Assembly (NCBI GenBank): GCA_030699055.1
Contig: JAUYKX010000203.1
Span: 1 to 9,845, forward strand
From: Candidatus Nanopelagicales bacterium
GTDB taxonomy: Bacteria; Actinomycetota; Actinomycetes; S36-B12; UBA10799
Reading direction: 5' to 3'
Length of the DNA: 9,845 nucleotides
In this document: positions 1 to 6,302 of the stretch, piece after piece
Position numbering within the stretch: the first letter of the stretch is position 1
Layout: each line of letters starts with the position of its first letter
Made by a program: the position numbers and the translations under genes
Notes under the pieces: model-generated
Told to the model about the DNA's origin: nothing
What the model saw: the letters and a program-made list of their open reading frames with translations, nothing else
Databases searched by the model: none

Positions 1-302
1 TCGTGTTGGAGAAGCGCGAGTTGTTCGCGGCCTTGAAGGCGATCGGGACCCCCACTTCCCGGCTGGCGGTCGGGGTGGTGGCTCAGGCCTTGATTGCCTC
101 GTTCGTCGGGGTGGTGGTCGGTTCCATTGCCGCTCGCCTGCTGGGGCGGGTGCTCCCGGCCGAGATCCCGGCTCTGTTCAGGACCGATACGTTGATCGAG
201 GTCGCACTGTTCGTCATTATTTTCGGGGTGGTCGGCGCGCTGCTGTCGCTGCGCCGCATCGCTCGGATCGACCCGGCCACCGCTTTGGGAGGAGCCAACT
301 AG
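1..302 (+). CDS. ABC transporter permease, FtsX/MacB-type, C-terminal fragment (5' end outside window)
   Basis: This is the C-terminal ~99 residues of an ABC-transporter permease; the start lies upstream of the window, so positions 1-2 belong to an earlier codon. The visible part begins with the cytoplasmic KRELFAALKAIG stretch, which is typical of FtsX-like permeases just before a membrane helix. Two hydrophobic segments follow (about residues 21-45 and 62-84), and the protein ends with RRIARIDPATALGG, the usual RIDPAxAL tail of the MacB/DevC/FtsX group. The stop codon TAG directly abuts the ATG of the ATPase gene, so the two genes are certainly co-transcribed. In this family, two permease copies with two ATPases move lipids, lipoproteins, peptides or drugs away from the membrane, or act as mechanotransmitters. 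The substrate cannot be read from this fragment. Confidence 0.9.
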   Translation, partial: VLEKRELFAALKAIGTPTSRLAVGVVAQALIASFVGVVVGSIAARLLGRVLPAEIPALFRTDTLIEVALFVIIFGVVGALLSLRRIARIDPATALGGAN

Positions 303-1013
303 ATGGGTACCGTCCTGCAGGTCGATGACGTGACCAAGGTTTACGGCTCCGGCCACACTGCGGTCAGGGCCGTCGACGATGCGAGCCTGGCGGTCGACCG
401 GGGCGAATTCGTGTCCCTCCTCGGGCCGAGCGGTTCGGGGAAAACCACTCTGCTGTCGATGATCGGCGGGCTGCTCACCCCGACGTCCGGCTCGATCCGG
501 CTCGCCGACATCGAGGTGTCAGCCATCGGCAAGCGGGCCTTGACCGACTTCCGGGCTGAGCGGGTGGGTTTCGTTTTCCAGTCCGTGAATTTGGTCCCCT
601 TTCTCACCGCCCGGGAAAACCTCTTGTTCATCGCCAGTCTTCGCCGGGGGCGGAATCGCCGGGAGGCTCGGGAGCGGGCCGACCAGTTGTTGACCGAATT
701 GGGGTTGGAGCAGCGGGCGGGAAACATCCCCGAACAACTGTCGGGAGGTGAACGCCAGCGGGTGGCGATCGGTCGGGCCCTGATGAACGACCCCGACCTG
801 ATCCTGGTTGATGAGCCGACCGCTGCCCTGGATACCGACCTTGGTCGACAGGTGGTCCAGTTGCTCGCGCGAGAGGTCAAGGACCGCGGGAAGACCGGAA
901 TCATGGTCACGCACGACTTGCGAATGGTCGAGTACACGGATCGGGTCTACGAGATCCTCGACGGCCGGTTGTCGGCTGCTGGGGCGCCCGGGCGCCGTTC
1001 TTGGGTGCGTTAG
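303..1013 (+). CDS. ABC transporter ATP-binding protein (LolD/MacB/DevA-like)
   Basis: A 236-residue cytoplasmic ATPase that powers the FtsX-type permease encoded immediately upstream. All nucleotide-binding motifs are present: Walker A GPSGSGKT at residues 41-48, the Q-loop glutamine in VFQS (Q93), signature LSGGE at 146-150, Walker B LILVDE at 166-171, D-loop ALD at 175-177 and H-loop H204 in MVTHD. Length and the single domain match the LolD/MacB/DevA subfamily. The ATG at 303 follows the permease TAG with no gap, and a strong ribosome-binding site (GGGAGGAG, 287-294) lies inside the end of the permease gene, which supports this start. The substrate is not known; proximity to a nickel/cobalt permease hints at metal-linked physiology, but that is inference. 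Confidence 0.95.
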   Translation: MGTVLQVDDVTKVYGSGHTAVRAVDDASLAVDRGEFVSLLGPSGSGKTTLLSMIGGLLTPTSGSIRLADIEVSAIGKRALTDFRAERVGFVFQSVNLVPFLTARENLLFIASLRRGRNRREARERADQLLTELGLEQRAGNIPEQLSGGERQRVAIGRALMNDPDLILVDEPTAALDTDLGRQVVQLLAREVKDRGKTGIMVTHDLRMVEYTDRVYEILDGRLSAAGAPGRRSWVR

Positions 1014-1018
1014 CCCGG

Positions 1019-2107
1019 ATGACAACCCGGACAATCGCACCCAAGAATCGCCAGTGGTGGTCGATTTCCGCCATGACGGCCGTGATACTCGGCCTCACCC
1101 TGCTCGGTTGGGGCGTTTTGATCGGGCTGGTGGCCCCGCAGAACCTGCCGCTGGGCTCATCCGGGGTGCTGGGGGTCGGGATCGGCGTCACGGCTTACAC
1201 CTTGGGAATGCGCCATGCCTTCGACGCCGACCACATCGCGGCCATCGACAACACGACCCGAAAGCTCATGGCCGAGGGGCAACGACCGGTTTCGGTCGGC
1301 TTCTGGTTCGCGCTGGGTCACTCGAGCGTGGTGTTTGTGCTGTGTTTGCTGCTGAGCTTGGGGGTCCGGGCTCTGGCCGACCCGATCGCGGATGACGGTT
1401 CGACTCTGCAATCGGTCACCGGGACGGTCGGCACCGTGGTCAGTGGCACCTTCCTGCTGCTTATCGGAGTGATCAACCTGGTGGTGTTGCGGCAAATCGT
1501 CGGGGTGTTCCGACGCATGCGCCACGGCGACTACGACGAACAGCTACTTCAGGAGCAATTGGACAAGCGCGGATTGATCAACCGGGTTCTGGGCCGGGTG
1601 ACCCGGTCTGTTCGGAAGCCTTGGCACATGTACCCGGTCGGACTGCTGTTCGGGTTGGGTTTCGACACCGCGACCGAGGTGTCGTTGCTGGTGCTGGCCG
1701 GAGGCGCGGCGGCGTTTCAACTTCCCTGGTACGCGATCCTGTGTTTGCCGGTGTTGTTCGCCGCCGGGATGTCCCTGTTCGACACCATCGACGGCTGTTT
1801 CATGAACTACGCCTACGGCTGGGCCTTCGCCCAGCCTGTGCGCAAGATCTACTACAACATGACGATCACGGCGCTGTCCGTGGTGGTCGCCTTGGCGATC
1901 GGCTCGACCGAGATCGTCGGCTTGCTGGCGGAGAAGCTTGGCTTGACGGGGGGCCCTTTGGCCGCCATCGGTCGACTCGACTTGAATCAACTCGGTTTCG
2001 CCCTGGTTGCACTTTTCGTCGTGGCCTGGGTCGTGGCCCTATTGGGCTATCGGTTGGGCCGGGTGGAGGAACGTTGGTCGCTTCCTTCCAGCCAGAAGGC
2101 GGAATGA
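1019..2107 (+). CDS. Nickel/cobalt transporter, NiCoT (HoxN/NixA) family
   Basis: A 362-residue integral membrane permease that takes up Ni2+ and/or Co2+ with high affinity. The family signatures are all visible: RHAFDADHI at residues 65-73, whose His/Asp residues bind the metal in helix II, FALGHSSVV at 97-105, LGFDTATEV at 213-221 and GMSLFDTIDG at 250-259. About eight hydrophobic segments and the length fit the family. The ATG at 1019 lies 5 nt after the ATPase stop; an in-frame TTG at 1001 would add six residues and overlap the ATPase gene, and no clear Shine-Dalgarno separates the two. Metal preference (Ni versus Co) cannot be decided from these motifs. No urease, hydrogenase or cobalamin gene is in the window to show where the metal goes. 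Confidence 0.95.
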   Translation: MTTRTIAPKNRQWWSISAMTAVILGLTLLGWGVLIGLVAPQNLPLGSSGVLGVGIGVTAYTLGMRHAFDADHIAAIDNTTRKLMAEGQRPVSVGFWFALGHSSVVFVLCLLLSLGVRALADPIADDGSTLQSVTGTVGTVVSGTFLLLIGVINLVVLRQIVGVFRRMRHGDYDEQLLQEQLDKRGLINRVLGRVTRSVRKPWHMYPVGLLFGLGFDTATEVSLLVLAGGAAAFQLPWYAILCLPVLFAAGMSLFDTIDGCFMNYAYGWAFAQPVRKIYYNMTITALSVVVALAIGSTEIVGLLAEKLGLTGGPLAAIGRLDLNQLGFALVALFVVAWVVALLGYRLGRVEERWSLPSSQKAE

Positions 2108-2172
2108 GAACGATCTCCGAGTGCATCCGGGCCTACGCTTGATCGACGAATCGAAGAGCGGTCTGTCGACCC

Positions 2173-2180
2173 GGGGAGGT
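2173..2180 (+). promoter_or_regulatory. Ribosome-binding site fixing the lipoprotein start
   Basis: GGGGAGGT lies 3 nt before the ATG at 2184. It is the strongest Shine-Dalgarno match in the left half of the window. It decides the start, because the reading frame is open back into the upstream NiCoT gene. Confidence 0.7.
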
Positions 2181-2183
2181 GCC

Positions 2184-2837
2184 ATGAAGACTCGATTCCG
2201 GCAGCATCGGACGGCCGGGCGCCTGCGGATGTATGGCGCGATCGGGGCTGCGGTATTGGTGATGGCGGCGGCGTCCGCATGTGGCGGCTCGTCAGGCGCC
2301 CCGACCTCCAGCCCGACGAGCAGCCCGGCGGCCACGGGCGGGCAGCAGAGCCCGTCGGGATCGGACACCCCGTCGCCTCGCCCTTCGATCAGCCGCGACC
2401 AGTACACGAGTGAGTTTGCCGCTGGTGTGTTGAAGAGCTATCTGAATGCCTTGGTGGCCAAGGATCCCGAGGCGATCTGCGCGCTCAGCTCCAGTACGTC
2501 GCCGGCCAACCCCAAGCGGATTTCGCAAGCCGATTGCGTGCGCATGGTGAAGTCCCGGATCTCCGGTGAGGACTGGACGGGTGTGCAAGTCGACTGCTGG
2601 GCGAGTGCCAAGGATCTGGCGGCGTGTGCGGGCATGACACCGAATGCCACCCATGCCCGGACCAATGAGCTCGAGAACTTCGTCTTCGATTCCAAGGACA
2701 AGGGGTTCACGTTCGCCGACGGCATTCCGGAAGGCTGTGATCCGAAGAACACAACCGGCTGTTGGTTCGTGGTCGTCTACGACTCCGACGGCGTGGTATC
2801 GGTGTCGGCTCATTGGGGCGAGCGCGTCTACCGATGA
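2184..2837 (+). CDS. Putative cysteine-rich lipoprotein, function unknown
   Basis: A 217-residue predicted exported protein that I do not recognise. It has a basic N-terminus (MKTRFRQHRTAGRLR), a hydrophobic stretch at about 17-30, and a plausible lipobox ASAC with C33 as the lipidated cysteine. A low-complexity Ser/Thr/Pro/Gly linker covers about 34-70, followed by a folded domain of about 145 residues. That domain holds six cysteines (99, 118, 138, 148, 185, 193), enough for three disulfides outside the cell. The fold may be NTF2-like, but that is a guess. The frame is open further upstream, to 2007 inside the NiCoT gene. The ATG at 2184 was chosen because GGGGAGGT (2173-2180) sits just before it and it alone gives a signal peptide. 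It lies 76 nt after the NiCoT gene and 97 nt before the reductase gene. Confidence 0.82.
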   Translation: MKTRFRQHRTAGRLRMYGAIGAAVLVMAAASACGGSSGAPTSSPTSSPAATGGQQSPSGSDTPSPRPSISRDQYTSEFAAGVLKSYLNALVAKDPEAICALSSSTSPANPKRISQADCVRMVKSRISGEDWTGVQVDCWASAKDLAACAGMTPNATHARTNELENFVFDSKDKGFTFADGIPEGCDPKNTTGCWFVVVYDSDGVVSVSAHWGERVYR

Positions 2838-2934
2838 GCGCCGGTTGCGGGTCGGCTCGGGTTCGCGAAGGTCCCTGAGCGACTTCCGAGTTCATTCCCA
2901 GTCAATTCACAGAATCGGTCGGCACAGTTCACGG

Positions 2935-4317
2935 GTGACGGAATCGCGACTTGCCGCGCCGCAAACCCAAAACGATGCGCGGGCTGCTGAAGTCACCCCC
3001 CGAGGAGGTCGATTGTTCCTGGCGTTCCTGATCTACGCCGGGATCAGCGCGGTCGCGTTGTGGCTGTTGAACGGAGGGGTCTCGGACCTGGCGAAGGGCA
3101 ACGCGGGCGTCCTGATGTCGATTGGTCGACTCACCGGCCTGCTGGCCGCACTCGCGGCGATGACCGGGCTGTATCTCGCGGCGCGCCCTCGCGGTTTGGA
3201 GCGTCGGCTCGGCCTGGAACGAATGCTGGCGTGGCATCGGGTGACCGGAATCGTGACGGTTTCCCTGGTGGTCGTCCATTCCGTGGCCGACACGGTGGGT
3301 TGGGCCCGGACCGCCGGGGTGAATGTCGGTGAGCAGCTGATGGAGTTCGTCGCTCACCAGGATTGGATGACGGCGGCTCTGGTGGGTGCTTTGCTGTTCC
3401 TCGTGGTCGGCGTCACTTCGTGGCGCCGGATCCGACGATTGATGCCCTACGAGAGCTGGTACTTCATCCACCTCTCCGGTTACTTGGCCGTGCTGTTGGC
3501 GTTCGGGCACCAGGTGACGATCGGCAGCGACGTCACGGCCAACCAGCTGATCACCTGGTGGTGGGCGACGGTGTTCATCTGCTTTGTAGTCGCGATCAGC
3601 TGGGCCCGGATTGGAGACCTTGGTCGGGCGGTTGGTCGTGGTTCGCTTCGGGTCTCGCGCCGGATCGATTCCACTGCGGACACGACGTCAATCATCGTGT
3701 CCGGGCCGGGACTGAAAAGGCTCGAAGCGCGGCCGGGTCACTACTTCATGATTCGACTCCTCACTCCGCACCTGTGGTGGCAAGCGCACCCGATCTCGTT
3801 GTCGGCGGCTCCCGAGCCGGAGGGCCTTCGGTTCACCGTGAAAGACCTCGGGGACGGCTCGGCGGCGATAGGTGAGGCACCCGTCGGAACCCGGGTGATT
3901 CTCGAAGGGCCCTACGGAATCTTCACCGTTGACGCCGCGCGGGGCGCACCCGTGTTGCTGGTGGCCGGGGGGATCGGCGTGGCGCCGATCCGGGCGCTGC
4001 TCGAGGACTGCTCCCCGGGGCAGCGACCGATGGTCGTGATTCGCGCCCGACGGCGGGAAGACATCGCCCACCTCGACGAAATCGCCCTACTGGCCGAAGA
4101 GCGCGGCGGAGCTGTTCATTTGTTGACAGGTCCACGACAGGCGTTTCGCGAAGGCAGACCATTCCATCCTGAGGACCTGCATCGGATGGTGCCGGACCTG
4201 ACCGATCGAGACGTATTTGTGTGTGGGCCGGGGTCGCTCGAGAGAGCGGTTGTTGACTCGGTTCGGGCTCTGGGTGTTCAAGCCAGTCGAATTCATCGAG
4301 AAGGGTTCAGGTACTGA
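2935..4317 (+). CDS. Ferric-reductase-like transmembrane protein with FAD/NAD(P)H-binding reductase domain
   Basis: A 460-residue membrane flavocytochrome that should carry electrons from cytosolic NAD(P)H through FAD and two b-haems to the outer face of the membrane. Residues 27-225 hold about six helices with two histidine pairs, H101/H115 and H179/H192, spaced 13-14 residues as in ferric reductase/NOX haem ligation. The C-terminal half is an FNR-type reductase: HPISLS at 285-290 and GPYG at 325-328 (flavin side), AGGIGVAPIRALLE at 344-357 and FVCGPG at 428-433 (nucleotide side), ending IHREGF. The GTG at 2935 is chosen because codons further upstream encode no sensible N-terminus. An in-frame TTG at 3013, preceded by GAGGAGG, is a real alternative that would start at the first helix. 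The FMN-binding gene begins 2 nt after the stop. The natural acceptor is unknown; despite the family name, it need not be iron. Confidence 0.9.
   Translation: MTESRLAAPQTQNDARAAEVTPRGGRLFLAFLIYAGISAVALWLLNGGVSDLAKGNAGVLMSIGRLTGLLAALAAMTGLYLAARPRGLERRLGLERMLAWHRVTGIVTVSLVVVHSVADTVGWARTAGVNVGEQLMEFVAHQDWMTAALVGALLFLVVGVTSWRRIRRLMPYESWYFIHLSGYLAVLLAFGHQVTIGSDVTANQLITWWWATVFICFVVAISWARIGDLGRAVGRGSLRVSRRIDSTADTTSIIVSGPGLKRLEARPGHYFMIRLLTPHLWWQAHPISLSAAPEPEGLRFTVKDLGDGSAAIGEAPVGTRVILEGPYGIFTVDAARGAPVLLVAGGIGVAPIRALLEDCSPGQRPMVVIRARRREDIAHLDEIALLAEERGGAVHLLTGPRQAFREGRPFHPEDLHRMVPDLTDRDVFVCGPGSLERAVVDSVRALGVQASRIHREGFRY
3002..3008 (+). promoter_or_regulatory. Alternative ribosome-binding site for the reductase gene
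   Basis: GAGGAGG lies 4 nt before an in-frame TTG at 3013. It matches Shine-Dalgarno better than anything before the chosen GTG at 2935. Starting at 3013 would remove a 26-residue polar N-terminus and give a 434-residue protein beginning directly in the first helix. The true start is unresolved. Confidence 0.35.
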
Positions 4318-4319
4318 TC

Positions 4320-4877
4320 ATGAGTGGTTCGCGGCAGTTCATGCGAAGAGTGGCGCCAGCCGTGTTGGTGGCCGGAGCTGCGGTCGGGACGGTGGCGGTT
4401 TTCGACCAGGCGTTGCGTTCTGAGCAAACGGCCGCCAGCCCGGCGCGCGAATTGGCGTCCGACACCGAATCGCCCCAACTCGCCGCGCCCACCGCCACAC
4501 CGGCAGCTTCCCCCTTGGCGGCGAACAGCCCCGGCCCCTCGAACAGTCCCAGCGCGTCGTCCGGTCCCGGCCAACACGGTTACATGCACGGGGGGCCGAA
4601 CTGCGACATGGCCCGGGAGGTCAAGGGGGAATCCGTGCCGACCAGGTTCGGTCCGGTGCAGGTTTCGGCATCGGTTATGGGCCGTCAGGTTTGTTCGGTG
4701 CGGGCTATCGACTGGCCGGACAATGATCGAGTTTCGGCTCGGATCAACGCGCAGGCGATCCCGACTCTCGATGAGGAAGCCACCAGTGTCGGCGCGGATT
4801 TCGACACCATCTCCGGGGCCACTTACACCTGCGATGCCTATCGCAAGTCCCTTCAGTCGATCCTTGATCGAGTGTGA
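4320..4877 (+). CDS. FMN-binding domain protein, membrane-anchored flavinylated electron carrier
   Basis: A 185-residue exported protein whose C-terminal FMN_bind domain (about 103-183) should carry FMN on a threonine by a phosphoester bond. The flavinylation motif SGATYT is at 165-170, preceded by D162, and T170 is the predicted acceptor as in NqrC/RnfG. The N-terminus has a twin arginine (R9-R10) before a hydrophobic stretch (11-28), so it is an uncleaved anchor or a Tat-like signal. A Ser/Pro/Ala-rich linker covers about 37-84. Unusual are C95, C125 and C171 in an extracytoplasmic domain, the last directly after the acceptor threonine, and an HGYMHGGPNC stretch at 86-95. The start lies 2 nt after the reductase stop, and the stop overlaps the apbE GTG by 4 nt, so all three genes are translationally coupled. 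Confidence 0.92.
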   Translation: MSGSRQFMRRVAPAVLVAGAAVGTVAVFDQALRSEQTAASPARELASDTESPQLAAPTATPAASPLAANSPGPSNSPSASSGPGQHGYMHGGPNCDMAREVKGESVPTRFGPVQVSASVMGRQVCSVRAIDWPDNDRVSARINAQAIPTLDEEATSVGADFDTISGATYTCDAYRKSLQSILDRV

Positions 4878-5656
4878 TCGGGGGTCCGAACGACATGCCC
4901 GGCAGACCTGGTTTGCGGCACGCGGAAGAGTGCATGGGCACGGTGTTTTCATTCGACGTCCGCACCTCTGGGGTTGGGCTGGGCCCGGTTATCGACTGGC
5001 TACATCAGGTGGATCGGCGGTTTTCGACCTTCCGTTCGGACAGCGAGATCAGTCGGCTCGGGCGCGGCGAAACGTCGCTGGCGCAATGCCATCCGGATGT
5101 GCGCGAAGTGCTGGAAATCGGCCACCGGGCAGTCGACGACGGTGGCGGGGCGTTCACCATGTTCCCGCAGGGGACGCTCGACCCGTCGGCGGTGGTCAAG
5201 GGTTGGTCGGTGGAAAGAGCCTCGCGGATGCTGACGGCCGCCGGCAGCAAATCGCACCTGATCAACGGCGGAGGAGATGTGCAGACCTTCGGGCGGCGAC
5301 CGGACGGAACCCCATGGCGAGTGGCGATCGTCGATCCCCGGAAGCGGGATCGCATCCTGGCGGTGGTGGCGGGCGAGAACATCGCGGTGGCGACTTCGGG
5401 AACGGCCGAGCGGGGGTCACATGTGATCGACGGCCGATCGGGGCAGCCCGCTACGGGCCTGCTCAGTGTCACTGTTTCCGGGTTCGGTGGTTTGACCTCG
5501 GTGGACATCGCGGCCACCACTGCCATGGCTTTGGGTGACGGCGCGCGCGAGTGGCTGGCGGCTCGCTCCGAGGTTGCCGCGCTGGTCGTCCCGGGTGATG
5601 GCGCGAGATGGCGGACCAACAATTGGTCGGACTTCGGGGTGGCCACAGGCGAGTGA
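4874..5656 (+). CDS. apbE: FAD:protein FMN transferase (ApbE family)
   Basis: A 260-residue, Mg-dependent enzyme that splits FAD and transfers FMN to a threonine of an FMN_bind protein, here most likely the product of the overlapping upstream gene. ApbE hallmarks are MGTVFSF at 21-27, FSTFRSDSEISRL at 50-62, LDPSAVVKGWSVERA at 102-116, NGGGD at 131-135, SGTAERGSHVIDGRSG at 175-190 and LTSVDIAATTAMALG at 207-221. D211 and T215/T216 are the likely metal ligands. It is shorter than proteobacterial ApbE lipoproteins, and no signal peptide or lipobox is visible, so it may act in the cytosol. The GTG at 4874 overlaps the previous stop by 4 nt (GTGA). Alternatives are ATG 4895 (after GGGGG) and ATG 4934 (after GGAAGAG), the latter right at the first conserved motif. 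Confidence 0.95.
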   Translation: MIGGPNDMPGRPGLRHAEECMGTVFSFDVRTSGVGLGPVIDWLHQVDRRFSTFRSDSEISRLGRGETSLAQCHPDVREVLEIGHRAVDDGGGAFTMFPQGTLDPSAVVKGWSVERASRMLTAAGSKSHLINGGGDVQTFGRRPDGTPWRVAIVDPRKRDRILAVVAGENIAVATSGTAERGSHVIDGRSGQPATGLLSVTVSGFGGLTSVDIAATTAMALGDGAREWLAARSEVAALVVPGDGARWRTNNWSDFGVATGE

Positions 5657-5681
5657 CGGGGTGGGATGGCAGGCTCGACCC

Positions 5682-6302
5682 ATGACCGGATTCGCCGTGA
5701 TCGATGTCGAGACCACCGGACTTCACCCCGGCTCGGATCATCGAATCGCCGAGATTGCCATCGTCCACGTGAGCCCGGCGGGCGGGATCGAGTCGTCGTG
5801 GTCAACTTTGGTCAACCCGCAACGGGATCTGGGTGCGCAGTGGGTGCATCGGATTCGCCGGGCGGACGTCGCGCTGGCGCCCACGTTCGATGAAATCGCG
5901 GGCGAGGTCGGGGCGCGCCTGGCCCAGCGCGTTTTCGTCGCCCATAACGCGGCTTTCGACCGGGGGTTTGTGCGGGCCGAGTTCGACCGGGCCGGTCTGC
6001 GGCTCCCGGGGGTCGGGGAGCCGTCCCTGTGCACCATGCGTTGGGGATCGCGGTTGTTGCCCGGGCGCCCGCGCACCTTGGCTGAGTGCTGCTCGGCCGC
6101 CGGGGTGGAGTTGGTCGATGCGCATCAGGCCCTGGCCGACGCGATGGCTACCGCGCGCCTGTTGTCGTGTCTGCTCGAAGCAGGCGAGCCGGACGAGTGG
6201 GCCGAGCTGGTCGAGGCGGCGGCTCGGACCTCATGGCCCGCCTTCCCCGCCAGCGATGTCCGGTGTGTCAATCGGGGTGCTGTGGCGGCTGCCGGCGGGT
6301 GA
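5682..6302 (+). CDS. DEDDh 3'-5' exonuclease (DnaQ-like / RNase T superfamily)
   Basis: A 206-residue single-domain exonuclease expected to remove nucleotides from 3' ends of DNA or RNA. The catalytic set is complete: D8 and E10 in IDVETTG (Exo I), D93 in AHNAAFD (Exo II), and H148 with D153 in HQALAD (Exo III, DEDDh type). The ATG at 5682 begins six residues before Exo I, as is usual; the frame is open upstream, but that part overlaps apbE. There is no BRCT, helicase or UvrC-like domain. It could be a Pol III epsilon-like proofreader or an independent repair/RNA exonuclease, and the sequence does not decide. It starts 25 nt after apbE on the same strand, so it may be co-transcribed without a functional link. 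Its TGA directly abuts the stop of the convergent hydrolase gene. Confidence 0.92.
   Translation: MTGFAVIDVETTGLHPGSDHRIAEIAIVHVSPAGGIESSWSTLVNPQRDLGAQWVHRIRRADVALAPTFDEIAGEVGARLAQRVFVAHNAAFDRGFVRAEFDRAGLRLPGVGEPSLCTMRWGSRLLPGRPRTLAECCSAAGVELVDAHQALADAMATARLLSCLLEAGEPDEWAELVEAAARTSWPAFPASDVRCVNRGAVAAAGG

Noticed and set aside
2644..2934. N-terminal extension of the reductase to 2644
   Set aside because: The extra residues overlap the lipoprotein gene in another frame and show no conserved or membrane character.
2838..2934. Promoter between lipoprotein and reductase genes
   Set aside because: No -35/-10 pair with proper spacing could be identified in these 97 bases.
4324..5538. 404-codon plus-strand frame across the FMN_bind and apbE genes
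   Set aside because: It is an Arg/Pro/Ser-rich shadow overlapping two genes that have clear conserved motifs in their own frames.
5535..5681. N-terminal extension of the exonuclease into apbE
   Set aside because: The first catalytic motif normally lies within ten residues of the start, as with ATG 5682; the extension is an apbE shadow.
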